From Aeromonas rivipollensis (GTDB taxonomy: Bacteria > Pseudomonadota > Gammaproteobacteria > Enterobacterales > Aeromonadaceae): a DNA stretch of 64,000 bases. The notes below the pieces were generated by a model. It searched no databases. It saw only the letters and a program-made list of their open reading frames with translations, and had not been told where the DNA came from. The position numbers and the translations under genes are program-made. Positions 43,387 through 52,141 of this stretch are shown here, one piece after another. Position 1 is the first letter of the stretch; each line of letters opens with the position of its first letter. The stretch lies in assembly GCF_037811135.1 (NCBI RefSeq), contig NZ_CP149130.1, forward strand, positions 3,744,501 through 3,808,500. The letters run 5' to 3'.

Positions 43387-45795
43387 ATGAGCAAATCCTG
43401 CTGCAGCCATTCCCATGCCGCTCCCATCAAGGCGGTCAGCAAGGCAGCCGCGCCTCAAGCCGAGCACAGCCACGACAGCCACTGCTGCGACAATGTCGCC
43501 TCTGCCAGTTGTTGCGCCAGCCCGGCGCCCCAGGATCACCAGGCGCACGGGGTAGACGAGGGGCCCGGGGATGAAGACCCCCCCATAGGCCATGACGCCG
43601 GGGACAAGCCTTCTCATCCTCACGACCATGATCATCGCGCCCATGGAGCGGCGGCCGAGGGCCCCCTGCCCGCACCGACCCGCGACAGTCGCCGCCACAG
43701 CTGGCAGGTGCTGGGGATGGACTGCCCCAGCTGCGCCCGCAAGATAGAGACAGCCGTCAGCCGCGTCGAGGGCGTCACCCAGGCGCGAGTGCTGTTCGCC
43801 ACCGAGAAGCTGGTGGTGGATCTCGCCCCGGGGCTCTCCCCCGACCCCGTCACCGCCGCCGTGCTGGCCGCGGGCTTCCGGCTCAAGGGCGAGGCCAGTG
43901 CCAAGGCCGCCGATGACAAGCATCGCAGCCCCTGGCTGGCGACACTGGGCAACTTGTTCGGCAAATATGGGCAGCCCCTGTCACTCGCAACCCTGATGGG
44001 GGTGGCCGCCCTGCTGCCGGCCCAGTTCGGCCAGCCGCTCTTTACCCTGGCGACCCTTTGGGGGCTCTGGCCAGTGGCTCGCAAGGCCTGGGCATTGACC
44101 AAGAGCGGCTCCCCCTTCGCCATCGAGACCCTGATGACGGTGGCGGCGCTCGGCGCCCTCTTCCTCGGGGAGACCGCCGAGGCGGCCATGGTGCTGCTGC
44201 TCTTCATGCTGGGGGAACATCTGGAAGCCTACGCCGCCGGCCGTGCCCGCGCCGGTGTCACCGCCCTGATGGCCCTGGTGCCCGACAAGGCGCTGCGCAT
44301 TAGTACCACCGCAGAAGGTGAAATACGGGAAGAGGTGGCCGCCGATGAACTGCGCCCGGGCGACATCATCGAAATCGCCCCCGGCGCCCGCTTAGCCGCA
44401 GACGCCCGCCTGATCGATGCCCTCGGCGCCTTTGACGAGAGCGCCCTGACCGGCGAGTCCATCCCGGTGGAACGCCGCCAAGGTGACAAGGTGCCCGCCG
44501 GCAGTCTGGCCGCGGATCGGGTGCTGCGCCTCGAGGTGGTCTCCGAGCCCGGCAACAACGCCATCGACCGCATCCTGCACCTCATCGAGGAGGCCGAGAG
44601 CCAGCGCGCCCCCATAGAGCGCTTCATCGACCGCTTCAGCCGCTGGTACACCCCGGCCATGATGCTGGTCGCCCTGCTGGTGATGCTGGTCCCCCCGCTG
44701 GCCTTCGGTCAGGGCTGGGATGAGTGGATCTACCGCGCCCTGGCGCTGCTGCTCATCGGCTGCCCCTGCGCCCTGGTGATCTCCACCCCGGCGGCGGTGA
44801 CCTCGGCCCTGGCGGCGGCAACCCGGCAAGGAGCCCTGATCAAGGGCGGTGCGGCCCTGGAGCGACTGGCCCATATAGACACAGTCGCCTTTGACAAGAC
44901 AGGCACCCTGACCCTGGGCAAGCCGCAGCTGACCGAGCTGACAAGCCTCGATGGCCGACCGGAGGCCGAACTGCTGGCCCTGGCCGCCGCCATAGAGCAG
45001 GGTTCCCACCACCCCCTGGCCCGCGCCGTGGTGGCTGCCGCGAGCGAGCAGGGACTGACCCTGGCCAACGCCCGGGATCTGCGCGCCCTGCCCGGCATGG
45101 GGGTGGAGGGGCGCATCGACGGCACCCTCTGGCAACTGCTGGCCCCGAGCCGGGTTCCCGCTCTGGGCGAGGCAATCGAGGGGCAGATCGCCGCCCTGGA
45201 GCGTCAGGGCAAGACGGTGATTTTACTCTGCCGGATGGGAGAGGCGCCCAGTGCCCTGCTGGCGTTGCGGGACCAGATCCGGCCAGAGGCCGCGGCGGCT
45301 CTGCGGGAACTCAAGGCGCTGGGGCTTGGCAGCATGATGCTGACCGGGGACAACCCGCGCGCCGCCGAGGCCATTGCCGGTGAGCTCGACATGGAGTGGC
45401 GGGCCAGCCTGTTGCCCCAGGACAAGGTGGAGGAGATAGCCAGACTCGCAAAGACCCGCAAGGTGGCCATGATAGGGGATGGCATCAACGACGCCCCCGC
45501 CATGAAGCGGGCCAGCATCGGCATCGCCATGGGGGGCGGCACCGACGTGGCGCTGGAGACCGCCGATGCGGCCCTGACCCACAACCAGCTCGGCGGACTG
45601 GCCGCCATGATCCGGCTCTCCCGCGCGGCGCTCGCCAACATCCACCAGAACATAGCCCTGGCGCTGGGGCTCAAGGCCATCTTCCTGGTCACCAGCCTGC
45701 TCGGCATCACGGGTCTGTGGATAGCCGTGCTGGCGGATACCGGCGCCACCGCCCTGGTCACCGCCAACGCCCTGCGACTGCTGCGCAAGCGCTGA
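43387..45795 (+). CDS. zntA: Zn/Cd/Pb-translocating P-type ATPase ZntA
   Basis: P1B-type exporter of 802 residues from the ATG at 43387 (GAGGGA upstream; earlier in-frame starts would lie in the promoter). The N-terminus (1-100) is rich in Cys and His (KSCCSHSH, EHSHDSHCCD, SCCAS, HPHDHDH), followed by an HMA domain with MDCPSC (C113, C116), TMs, the CPC motif (about 457), DKTGTLT phosphorylation loop (about 503) and GDGINDAP (about 697). CPC plus the Cys/His-rich head point to Zn/Cd/Pb specificity. Confidence 0.94.
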   Translation: MSKSCCSHSHAAPIKAVSKAAAPQAEHSHDSHCCDNVASASCCASPAPQDHQAHGVDEGPGDEDPPIGHDAGDKPSHPHDHDHRAHGAAAEGPLPAPTRDSRRHSWQVLGMDCPSCARKIETAVSRVEGVTQARVLFATEKLVVDLAPGLSPDPVTAAVLAAGFRLKGEASAKAADDKHRSPWLATLGNLFGKYGQPLSLATLMGVAALLPAQFGQPLFTLATLWGLWPVARKAWALTKSGSPFAIETLMTVAALGALFLGETAEAAMVLLLFMLGEHLEAYAAGRARAGVTALMALVPDKALRISTTAEGEIREEVAADELRPGDIIEIAPGARLAADARLIDALGAFDESALTGESIPVERRQGDKVPAGSLAADRVLRLEVVSEPGNNAIDRILHLIEEAESQRAPIERFIDRFSRWYTPAMMLVALLVMLVPPLAFGQGWDEWIYRALALLLIGCPCALVISTPAAVTSALAAATRQGALIKGGAALERLAHIDTVAFDKTGTLTLGKPQLTELTSLDGRPEAELLALAAAIEQGSHHPLARAVVAAASEQGLTLANARDLRALPGMGVEGRIDGTLWQLLAPSRVPALGEAIEGQIAALERQGKTVILLCRMGEAPSALLALRDQIRPEAAAALRELKALGLGSMMLTGDNPRAAEAIAGELDMEWRASLLPQDKVEEIARLAKTRKVAMIGDGINDAPAMKRASIGIAMGGGTDVALETADAALTHNQLGGLAAMIRLSRAALANIHQNIALALGLKAIFLVTSLLGITGLWIAVLADTGATALVTANALRLLRKR

Positions 45796-45823
45796 GGCAC
45801 TTGGCCCGGACAGGCGCAAACAA

Positions 45824-45854
45824 AAAGCCGCAACCCTGGGTTGCGGCTTTTCTT
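45824..45854 (+). terminator. Terminator after zntA
   Basis: Long AAAGCCGCAACCC/GGGTTGCGGCTTT stem followed by TTCTTT. Confidence 0.9.
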
Positions 45855-45966
45855 TATGCGGGCGCCGAGGCTTTGCCCAAAAAATCAAAGCGCGGCTGAT
45901 GATGGCAGTCCGCGCCTTGTTCTTACTCTCTCGGTTTATCCCACCCTTGGCGAGGTGGAATTCAAC

Positions 45967-45990
45967 CCGGGGCTGCCGAGCCAGCCCCGG
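45967..45990 (-). terminator. Hairpin downstream of pulA
   Basis: Perfect nine-base CCGGGGCTG/CAGCCCCGG stem with a 6-base loop, 16 bp after the pulA stop. There is no U tract, so termination may be Rho-assisted or weak. Confidence 0.5.
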
Positions 45991-46005
45991 ACTCGATGGG
46001 AAGGC

Positions 46006-49000
46006 TTACTTGGCACTGCACTCCTGGATCACGGCAGTGCCCGGCTTGGCTGCAGCCGGATCCACCTTCACCAGCACGCTCCACAGACCCTGCGGCAGGG
46101 TGATCTTGTTGTTGGCGCTGGCCGGCTGGGAGAAGGCAAACGGATAGCCTGTCTCGGCCTGGACTTCACCACCGCCATTGATCAGGTACTCCTTGCTCCA
46201 GTCCTCGTTGGCCACCTTGAACTCTGTGGTGCCGGTGTAGTTGAACGCGACCTGATAGAGGGCGAGATCCCCCTCCATCCCCTTGTAGCTCAGCTGGTAC
46301 TGAGGCTGGGGATTCCAGCCGGACAGCTCACCCTTGACGAACAGGTTGTAGCCGAGCGGGTTGCCGGCGACCGTGTCCAGTACCTTGCAGCCCTGCACCG
46401 GCTCGGTGTAGCTGACGCTCAAGGTCGGCTTGTCCTTGTTCATGGCGGTGAAGACGAACTTGTAGGTACCGGCCTTGGCCAGATCGAGCCCGATATTGCC
46501 GGTATCTCCCCCCTTGCACAAGGTCAGCGGCGTGCCCACCACCAGCTTGTCAGCGGCGTTGCAGCTGCCGTAGTTGACCGGCCCCCAGCTGGCGTCGGCG
46601 ATCTTCACTTCCGTCGTGCCCAGCTTGTCGGTTGCCACTTCGGTGGTGAACTCGTACATGAAGTTGGTGGTGAAGCTCATCGGGTTCGCTTCGCCCCACT
46701 CCCCGAGGAAGCCTTTCAGATAGACAGCGGTGTCACCGAAGGGAGGCAGGGTGCTCAGGTCCGTCTTCTTGCCCACCGGCAGACCCGCGCCCTGGGCGCC
46801 ACTCTGCGGCTTGACGAAGACGGCAGCAGACCAGGCACCGAGCGTCAGCTGGCCGTTGTCATAACCGGCACCACTGGCGATGCTGTCGGCGCCACGATGG
46901 GCACCGCTCAGCACCATGCCGGAGAGATCGATGGGCTGGTCATTGCCATCGCGGAAGTCGCCGATGCTCTGGGCAGCATTGGTGGCGTTGATCATCACCA
47001 CCAGGCCGTCGATGGCGGGATCCAGATCCGCACCCGCGCTCGCACCGTCGTCCACGCTCATCACGATGAGACCCGGCACCTGATCCGGCCCGGTGTTGCG
47101 GAAGTCGACCCGCTTGATCACCTCAGCACCGCTGCCAAGACGCAGCAGACGGGAGGATTGACGCAGCTCGGAGAGCTCCTGGTAGAAGCTCACCATCTGC
47201 GCCATCTCGGCCGAGCCCGGTTTGGCGTGCTGGCCGAGCACCTGCTCGATCAGCGCGTAGTTGGCCTCGTCCTTGTCCTTGCGCGGCAACCCCTTGTCGA
47301 AGTTGTTGTCGCCGAGGGTGTAATCGACCCTGTTGTACCAGTCACCGGAGTCGTAGCTGTCCCGCTCCATGGACTTGGATCGCAACAGTTCTACCCCGGC
47401 GTGGGTGAAGGGGATCCCCTGACCCAGCATGGCGGTGGCCAGCGACACCCCCTGCATCCGCACCAGATCGGCCCCTGCGGCTGCCTTGTAGACCAGGTTG
47501 TCGAACAGGGTCTGGTTGTCGTGCTTGTCGACATAGTTCTGAACTTCGGTCGGGTCCTGGGCATAGCCCGCCGGTTGACCGTTGTAGTCGATGTCGGCCC
47601 CCTTCTTCGGCACGCCGTCCTTGTCGGTCAGCACGAACTCCTTGAGGTTGCCAGCCATGCCGAGGCGCACCAGGTCGGACTGATGCAGGGCGGTGGCGAG
47701 ATCCACGCCGTCCAGCTCGTTGGCATCCACCAGGGCGCCGTTGCCGAAGCCCTGGGTCTTGCGAATGGCCTCGCCGCCGTCGAACGGGCTGCCGCCGCGC
47801 ACCGCATCCCGCAGCCGATCGGAGAAGGAGCCGATGCCGGTGCCGGCCAGGTGTTTCTGGGTCGCCTGCACGAAGCGCTTGTCATCCTGCACTTCGCCGA
47901 AGTTCCAGCCCTCGCCGTAGAAGTACATCTCGGGGTTGACCTTCTTCACCTCGGCCAGGGCCTGCACCATCTGATCTTTCGGGTGGTGACCCATGAGATC
48001 GAAGCGGAAGGCATCGATCTTGTAGTCCCGTGCCCAGGTCACCAGGGAGTCGTCCATCAGCTTGGCGAACATGGCATGTTCAGGCGCCGTGTTGGAGCAG
48101 CAGGTGGAGTTCTCGACCGAGCCGGTCTCGGGATTGAGGCGCTGGTAGTACCAGGGCACTATCTTGTCGAGCACGGACTTGGGCCCCAGGCCGGCCTCGT
48201 TGGTGTGGTTGTAGACCACGTCCATCACCACGTTCATGCCGATGTTCTGCTTGATGGCCTTGACCATCTCGCGGAACTCCTTGATCCGGGTCGTCCCCTC
48301 CGCATCGGTGGCGTAGGAGCCTTCCGGGGTGCTGTAGTGGTAAGGGTCATAACCCCAGTTGAAGGAGTCCACCCCGCGCAGATAGCCGTACAGCTCCTGC
48401 ACCACAGGATTATCCTTGCTGTCGCTGGCTTGCAGATCTGCCAGCACGGCCTCGATGGTCTGGCCGCCGCCGCAGTGGCTCGCAAACTTGGAGTTCTTGA
48501 CCTCGGCATTGACCTCGCACAGCTTGCTGAAGTCGTCGCCGATGTTGGCCACCTTGGCCGGATCCTCGTTGACGGTGGCGATGTCGAACACCGGCAGCAG
48601 GTGCAGGTGGCTGACGCCGCTCTTGGCCAGGGACTTGAGGTGGGTGACGGGGACGCTGTCGGGCTGGGTCAGGCCGAGGAACTTGCCGCGCTTCTCTGCA
48701 TCGGTCGAGGCGTCGTTGCCGGTCAAGTCCCGGACATGGGCCTCATAGATGGTGATGTCGGCGGGATTGGCCTGGCTGTGGGGCGCCTTGAGGCTGTCCC
48801 AGCCCTCGGGTTTGAGGGCAGGATCGTCGAGATCCACCACCTGACTGAACTCGGAGTTCATGGCCAGGCTCAGGGAGTAGGGGTCGGTCACCTGGTAGGA
48901 TTCCAGCTTGCGGCTGACCGGATGATAGACCTCGACGGCATAGCGATAGTACTTGCCCACCAGGTCGCTGCCGCCCTGCAGGCTCCAGCTGCCGCTGGCT

Positions 49001-50043
49001 TCGTCCAGGGTCATGGCGCGTTCGCCGAGGGCCTTGTGCTGCTCGTCAAAGAGCGCCAGCTTGACCGACCTGGCGGTCGGTGCCCAGAGCCGGAAGGTGA
49101 CGTTGCCCCCCTCGACGATGGCGCCATAGGCCAGCTTGGTGGCGGCATCGGCATAGAGGGCATCGAGGGCACCGGCGCTCTGCACCAGGGTAGCCCCCTG
49201 CAACACCCCCTCGTCATCGGTGCCTATGGCCACCAGCTCCCCCTTGAGCAGGGGTTTGAGATCCGCGCCCGATGGCAGGGCAAAGGCAGCGGCATCCTTG
49301 AGGTGCGGGTACTTGGCCTGCTGCTCGGCACTGAGGCTGGTCGGGGTCAGCTTGATATAGGGGAAGTCGAATACCCCTTCGGCATTGGCGGTGATGGTGC
49401 CTGATTCGGTGTGGTAGAGGCGCACATAGGGCTTGTCCTTGCCTCCTTGCCAGATCAGGGTGTTACCGTCGATGAGGTGGGCACTGGCCCCCGCCACGCC
49501 AAAGGCGGCGGTGAAGGCCTCGGCCCGGCTGCCGAAGATCTCGTTCTTGCCCGCGACTATGGCCACAGTGCGATCCGGGTGATCGCTGAAGATCACCTTC
49601 ATGTCGCTGCCGGTCAGGTTGGCCAGATCGCCGTTGCGCGCGATGAAGTTGATGCAGCCTTCCATCTTGGCCAGCGGCACCACCCAGGCCGGGCCGAAGC
49701 TGTCCGCCGCCGCCGGGGTCTTGCTGGCGTCATCCCAACCTGTGTTGAGTCCGCTCTCCGCCGTCCCGCTGCAGGCGTCGTTGTTCCACAGGTGCAGGCT
49801 GTGGCTGGCGAAGGGGCCGGTGATCCCGCGCGCCGCGCTGCTCTGGGTATCCACCAGGGCAATCACCGCCTGATCGGGACCGGCCACCAGCAGCTCGGCC
49901 GGGGGCTGGACGTTGGGAAGACGAGCGACAGGCTCATCCTGAGGGGTGGGGGTAGGAGTCGAAGAACTGTTGTCGTTACAGCCTGACAAAAGCGCGAGCA
50001 GTGAGGCTGTTACCAGCGCCACTTTGGTCTTTTTCATATCCAT
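46006..50043 (-). CDS. pulA: Secreted lipoprotein pullulanase PulA
   Basis: Alpha-1,6-glucosidase that debranches pullulan and starch; 1,345 residues. A lipoprotein signal ends in LLSGC (Cys22), followed by a Ser/Thr/Pro linker. N-terminal carbohydrate-binding regions (HLWNNDACSG... is CBM41/PUD-like) precede CBM48 (about 305-400, GGNVTFRLWAPTARSVKLALFD) and the GH13_13 barrel with DVVYNHTNEAG, FRFDLMGHH (nucleophile Asp about 682), YGEGWNFGE (Glu about 709) and VDKHDNQTLFDN (Asp about 840). The last 240 residues contain two related beta modules. Family members are exported by type II secretion. It supplies linear maltodextrins for MalQ. Confidence 0.95.
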   Translation of the reverse strand: MDMKKTKVALVTASLLALLSGCNDNSSSTPTPTPQDEPVARLPNVQPPAELLVAGPDQAVIALVDTQSSAARGITGPFASHSLHLWNNDACSGTAESGLNTGWDDASKTPAAADSFGPAWVVPLAKMEGCINFIARNGDLANLTGSDMKVIFSDHPDRTVAIVAGKNEIFGSRAEAFTAAFGVAGASAHLIDGNTLIWQGGKDKPYVRLYHTESGTITANAEGVFDFPYIKLTPTSLSAEQQAKYPHLKDAAAFALPSGADLKPLLKGELVAIGTDDEGVLQGATLVQSAGALDALYADAATKLAYGAIVEGGNVTFRLWAPTARSVKLALFDEQHKALGERAMTLDEASGSWSLQGGSDLVGKYYRYAVEVYHPVSRKLESYQVTDPYSLSLAMNSEFSQVVDLDDPALKPEGWDSLKAPHSQANPADITIYEAHVRDLTGNDASTDAEKRGKFLGLTQPDSVPVTHLKSLAKSGVSHLHLLPVFDIATVNEDPAKVANIGDDFSKLCEVNAEVKNSKFASHCGGGQTIEAVLADLQASDSKDNPVVQELYGYLRGVDSFNWGYDPYHYSTPEGSYATDAEGTTRIKEFREMVKAIKQNIGMNVVMDVVYNHTNEAGLGPKSVLDKIVPWYYQRLNPETGSVENSTCCSNTAPEHAMFAKLMDDSLVTWARDYKIDAFRFDLMGHHPKDQMVQALAEVKKVNPEMYFYGEGWNFGEVQDDKRFVQATQKHLAGTGIGSFSDRLRDAVRGGSPFDGGEAIRKTQGFGNGALVDANELDGVDLATALHQSDLVRLGMAGNLKEFVLTDKDGVPKKGADIDYNGQPAGYAQDPTEVQNYVDKHDNQTLFDNLVYKAAAGADLVRMQGVSLATAMLGQGIPFTHAGVELLRSKSMERDSYDSGDWYNRVDYTLGDNNFDKGLPRKDKDEANYALIEQVLGQHAKPGSAEMAQMVSFYQELSELRQSSRLLRLGSGAEVIKRVDFRNTGPDQVPGLIVMSVDDGASAGADLDPAIDGLVVMINATNAAQSIGDFRDGNDQPIDLSGMVLSGAHRGADSIASGAGYDNGQLTLGAWSAAVFVKPQSGAQGAGLPVGKKTDLSTLPPFGDTAVYLKGFLGEWGEANPMSFTTNFMYEFTTEVATDKLGTTEVKIADASWGPVNYGSCNAADKLVVGTPLTLCKGGDTGNIGLDLAKAGTYKFVFTAMNKDKPTLSVSYTEPVQGCKVLDTVAGNPLGYNLFVKGELSGWNPQPQYQLSYKGMEGDLALYQVAFNYTGTTEFKVANEDWSKEYLINGGGEVQAETGYPFAFSQPASANNKITLPQGLWSVLVKVDPAAAKPGTAVIQECSAK

Positions 50044-50051
50044 TTTTTTAT

Positions 50052-50063
50052 AATTCCCGCTGT
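50052..50063 (-). promoter_or_regulatory. pulA leader element shared with malQ
   Basis: ACAGCGGGAATT, ending eight bases before the pulA ATG. The same 12-mer at the same distance precedes malQ (6052-6063). Confidence 0.45.
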
Positions 50064-50198
50064 AGTTGGTCTCGATACTCGAGGTACCCGGTCGTAACCG
50101 GGCGATGCCATATTAATCAGCGGAGATTGTTGTAAATGTGAGCGACCGGGCAAAAAAAACCAACCCGTTTCAACAAGATAACGTTTTCATAACGAAAA

Positions 50199-50214
50199 TT
50201 GGATCGCGCTCACA
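50199..50214. promoter_or_regulatory. CRP-like site upstream of pulA
   Basis: Minus strand TGTGAGCGCGATCCAA: a perfect left half TGTGA, 6-bp spacer and a 3/5 right half. cAMP-CRP control of pullulanase is known in Klebsiella; position about 155 bp from the start codon. The downstream gene at 50260 (plus strand) could use it instead. Confidence 0.35.
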
Positions 50215-50259
50215 GACCCGCCCCCCGCTTTGGGCCCATACCAGCAGAGAGAGGGGTTC

Positions 50260-50724
50260 ATGGCGGAAAAATCAATTTCCGTTCAAATGGATAGCAAGGA
50301 GTCATGGCCTATGAAACGGATCGAGGAGCAGGCAAAACGGCTGGATCAGGAGTATCAGGGGATTGCCCAGCTGTTCCACCAATTTTGCCAGCAGGCCGGG
50401 GGGCTCGCCGAGCAGTATCACTTCTTCAGCTGGCCCGATTACGAAGAGACGCCGCCCCTCTGCCGGGCCTTCACCCTGCTGGGTGAGCCGCGCGAGCTGC
50501 GGCTGCGCTGTCAACCCGGTGAGCGAGGAACCCTGGTCGGCATCATCCAGATCCTGGACGACGAGGGAAAGACCCACGCCAGCCTGGGCTTTCGCGCCGA
50601 CGGCCACCTGCTGCTGGAGCCGGGTCGACTGCTGGATGATCCCCCTGGGTTGCTGCTCAAGCTGATGCTGGGCTCGCTCTGGCAGGATCAGGCCAAGGGG
50701 GAAAACGAGCGCCCGCCACACTGA
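50260..50724 (+). CDS. Uncharacterised cytoplasmic protein
   Basis: 154 residues from the ATG at 50260 (GAGGGG upstream); a second plausible start, MKRIEEQ at 50311 with AAGGAG nine bases upstream, would give 137. No signal peptide or TM. The sequence RAFTLLGEPRELRLRCQPGE and LVGIIQILDDEGKTHASLGFRADGHLLLEPG suggests a small beta-sandwich after an N-terminal helix. No family recognised. Divergent from pulA and converging on dmeF. Confidence 0.7.
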   Translation: MAEKSISVQMDSKESWPMKRIEEQAKRLDQEYQGIAQLFHQFCQQAGGLAEQYHFFSWPDYEETPPLCRAFTLLGEPRELRLRCQPGERGTLVGIIQILDDEGKTHASLGFRADGHLLLEPGRLLDDPPGLLLKLMLGSLWQDQAKGENERPPH

Positions 50725-50755
50725 AGCCAGGCCCCGGGGCCCCGGCTGGCCAGCC

Positions 50756-51766
50756 TCATCCCTGCGCAATCTCTATGGTCAGGTGCACCAGCTCCTCGTG
50801 GATGGCGAGCCGTTCGCGGATCGCCTGGGCCGGGATCGGGACCGCCATTCGCAGCGACAGCACGGCCGCATACTGCACCTGCCCCACCCGCCAGACGTGC
50901 AGATCGCGGATCTCGGCGTCAGGCAGTTCGGCTATCACCTCGCGGATCTCCGCCACCAAGGGAGCGTCCATCTCCGCATCCAGCAACACCCGCCCCGTGT
51001 CCCGCAGCAACCCCCGGGCCCAGACCGCCACCAGCACGGCCCCCACTATGCCCATCAGGGGATCCAGCCAGTCGGCTCCCCACAGCATGCCCCCCACCAG
51101 GGCCAGGATGGCCAGCACAGAGGTCGCCGCATCCGCCAGCACATGGAGGTAGGCGGCACGCAGGTTCAGATCCTGATGGCCGTGACCCTGGGTGTGAGCA
51201 TGGGAGTGAGCATGATGGTCGTGACCCTGGTGATGATCGTGATGATCGTGATGATCGTGATGATCGTGATGATCGTGATGATCGTGATGATGAGCATGAC
51301 CGTGGTGATGGCCCTGATCATCCTTGAGCAGCCAGGCGCAGGCCAGGTTCACCAGCAGGCCGACAGTGGCGATGCCGATCGCCTGCTGATAGTGGATAGG
51401 GCTGGGATCCAGCAGCCGGGCCACCGACTCGAACAGCATCAGGCCCGCCACCCCCACCAGCAGCAGGGCGCTGCTGAAGCCCCCCAGCACCTCTATCTTC
51501 CAGGTGCCGAAGCTGAATCTGTGATCCCGGGCGAAGTGGCGGGCGGCGCGATAGGCCACGACGGAGAGGCCGAGGGCCAGGGCATGGGAGCTCATGTGCC
51601 AGCCATCCGCCAGCAGCGCCATGGAGTTGTAGAACCAGCCGCCACCTATCTCCGCCACCATCATGACGAGGGTGAGCAGCACGGCCCAGCGGGTTTTCTG
51701 TTCCGCCAGCGGATTCCCTTCATGAACGACGGGTTGCTGGCAGTGGGATGAAGCGAGGGATGACAT
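50756..51766 (-). CDS. dmeF: Cation diffusion facilitator, DmeF-like Co/Ni efflux transporter
   Basis: 336 residues from the ATG at 51766 (AGGAG upstream). Six TMs. TM2 carries the HMSSHALAL site (ADGWHMSSHA) and TM5 HVLADAATSV with conserved His and Asp. Between TM4 and TM5 there is a histidine-rich loop built of HDH triplets (about 176-225). A C-terminal cytoplasmic ferredoxin-like domain contains EIRDLHVWRVG. CDF proteins export divalent cations with proton antiport. Divergence from an RcnR-type repressor with Co/Ni ligands points to cobalt and nickel. Confidence 0.88.
   Translation of the reverse strand: MSSLASSHCQQPVVHEGNPLAEQKTRWAVLLTLVMMVAEIGGGWFYNSMALLADGWHMSSHALALGLSVVAYRAARHFARDHRFSFGTWKIEVLGGFSSALLLVGVAGLMLFESVARLLDPSPIHYQQAIGIATVGLLVNLACAWLLKDDQGHHHGHAHHHDHHDHHDHHDHHDHHDHHQGHDHHAHSHAHTQGHGHQDLNLRAAYLHVLADAATSVLAILALVGGMLWGADWLDPLMGIVGAVLVAVWARGLLRDTGRVLLDAEMDAPLVAEIREVIAELPDAEIRDLHVWRVGQVQYAAVLSLRMAVPIPAQAIRERLAIHEELVHLTIEIAQG
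51232..51285 (-). repeat. Six perfect 9-bp tandem repeats in dmeF
   Basis: Six copies of GATGATCGT (plus strand) encode repeated His-Asp-His in the cytoplasmic metal-binding loop of DmeF. A degenerate seventh copy follows. Confidence 0.95.
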
Positions 51767-51796
51767 GGATTTCTCCTGGGCGCGGCAATGATTTAT

Positions 51797-51814
51797 ACTA
51801 TACCCCAGTATAGT
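51797..51814. promoter_or_regulatory. DmeR operator between dmeF and dmeR
   Basis: ACTATAC-CCCA-GTATAGT: seven-base perfect arms around a C-rich centre, in the 71-bp divergent intergenic region. AT-rich arms flanking a C/G tract are characteristic of CsoR/RcnR/DmeR operators. Confidence 0.7.
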
Positions 51815-51837
51815 TTTATAGCGCGAGAGGATCCTGC

Positions 51838-52113
51838 ATGTCACACACTGTTCATGACAAGAAGAAGCTGCTGGCCAGGGTCAGACGCATCAAGGGACAA
51901 GCCGGTGCCCTGGAAAACGCCCTGGAGCAGGAGACAGACTGCGCCGCCATCTTGCAGCAGATCGCCGCCATTCGCGGCGCCGTCAACGGCCTGATGCTGG
52001 AGGTGCTGGAAGGCCATATGCGCGAGCACCTGGGGGCACCGGAAGCGACCCCGGCCGAGCGGCTGGAGGATCTGGATCAGGTGGTGAGGGTGCTGCGCTC
52101 CTACCTGAAATGA
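51838..52113 (+). CDS. dmeR: Metal-sensing repressor, RcnR/DmeR type (CsoR/DUF156 family)
   Basis: 91-residue all-helical tetrameric repressor. The Ni/Co ligand set of RcnR is intact: H3, C35, H60 and H64, with basic residues (KKKLLARVRRIKGQ) for DNA contact. By family knowledge, metal binding releases the repressor from its C-tract operator. It diverges from dmeF around such an operator, so it probably represses both itself and dmeF. GAGGAT precedes the ATG. Confidence 0.9.
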   Translation: MSHTVHDKKKLLARVRRIKGQAGALENALEQETDCAAILQQIAAIRGAVNGLMLEVLEGHMREHLGAPEATPAERLEDLDQVVRVLRSYLK

Positions 52114-52141
52114 GTGCGCCCGGGCAAGCCGGGCGCAGGAG

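Noticed and set aside
45841-49404. A 1,187-residue open frame on the plus strand opposite pulA
   Set aside because: It is a shadow of the high-GC pulA gene: no family motifs, no ribosome site, composition of an antisense frame. pulA on the other strand has all catalytic motifs.
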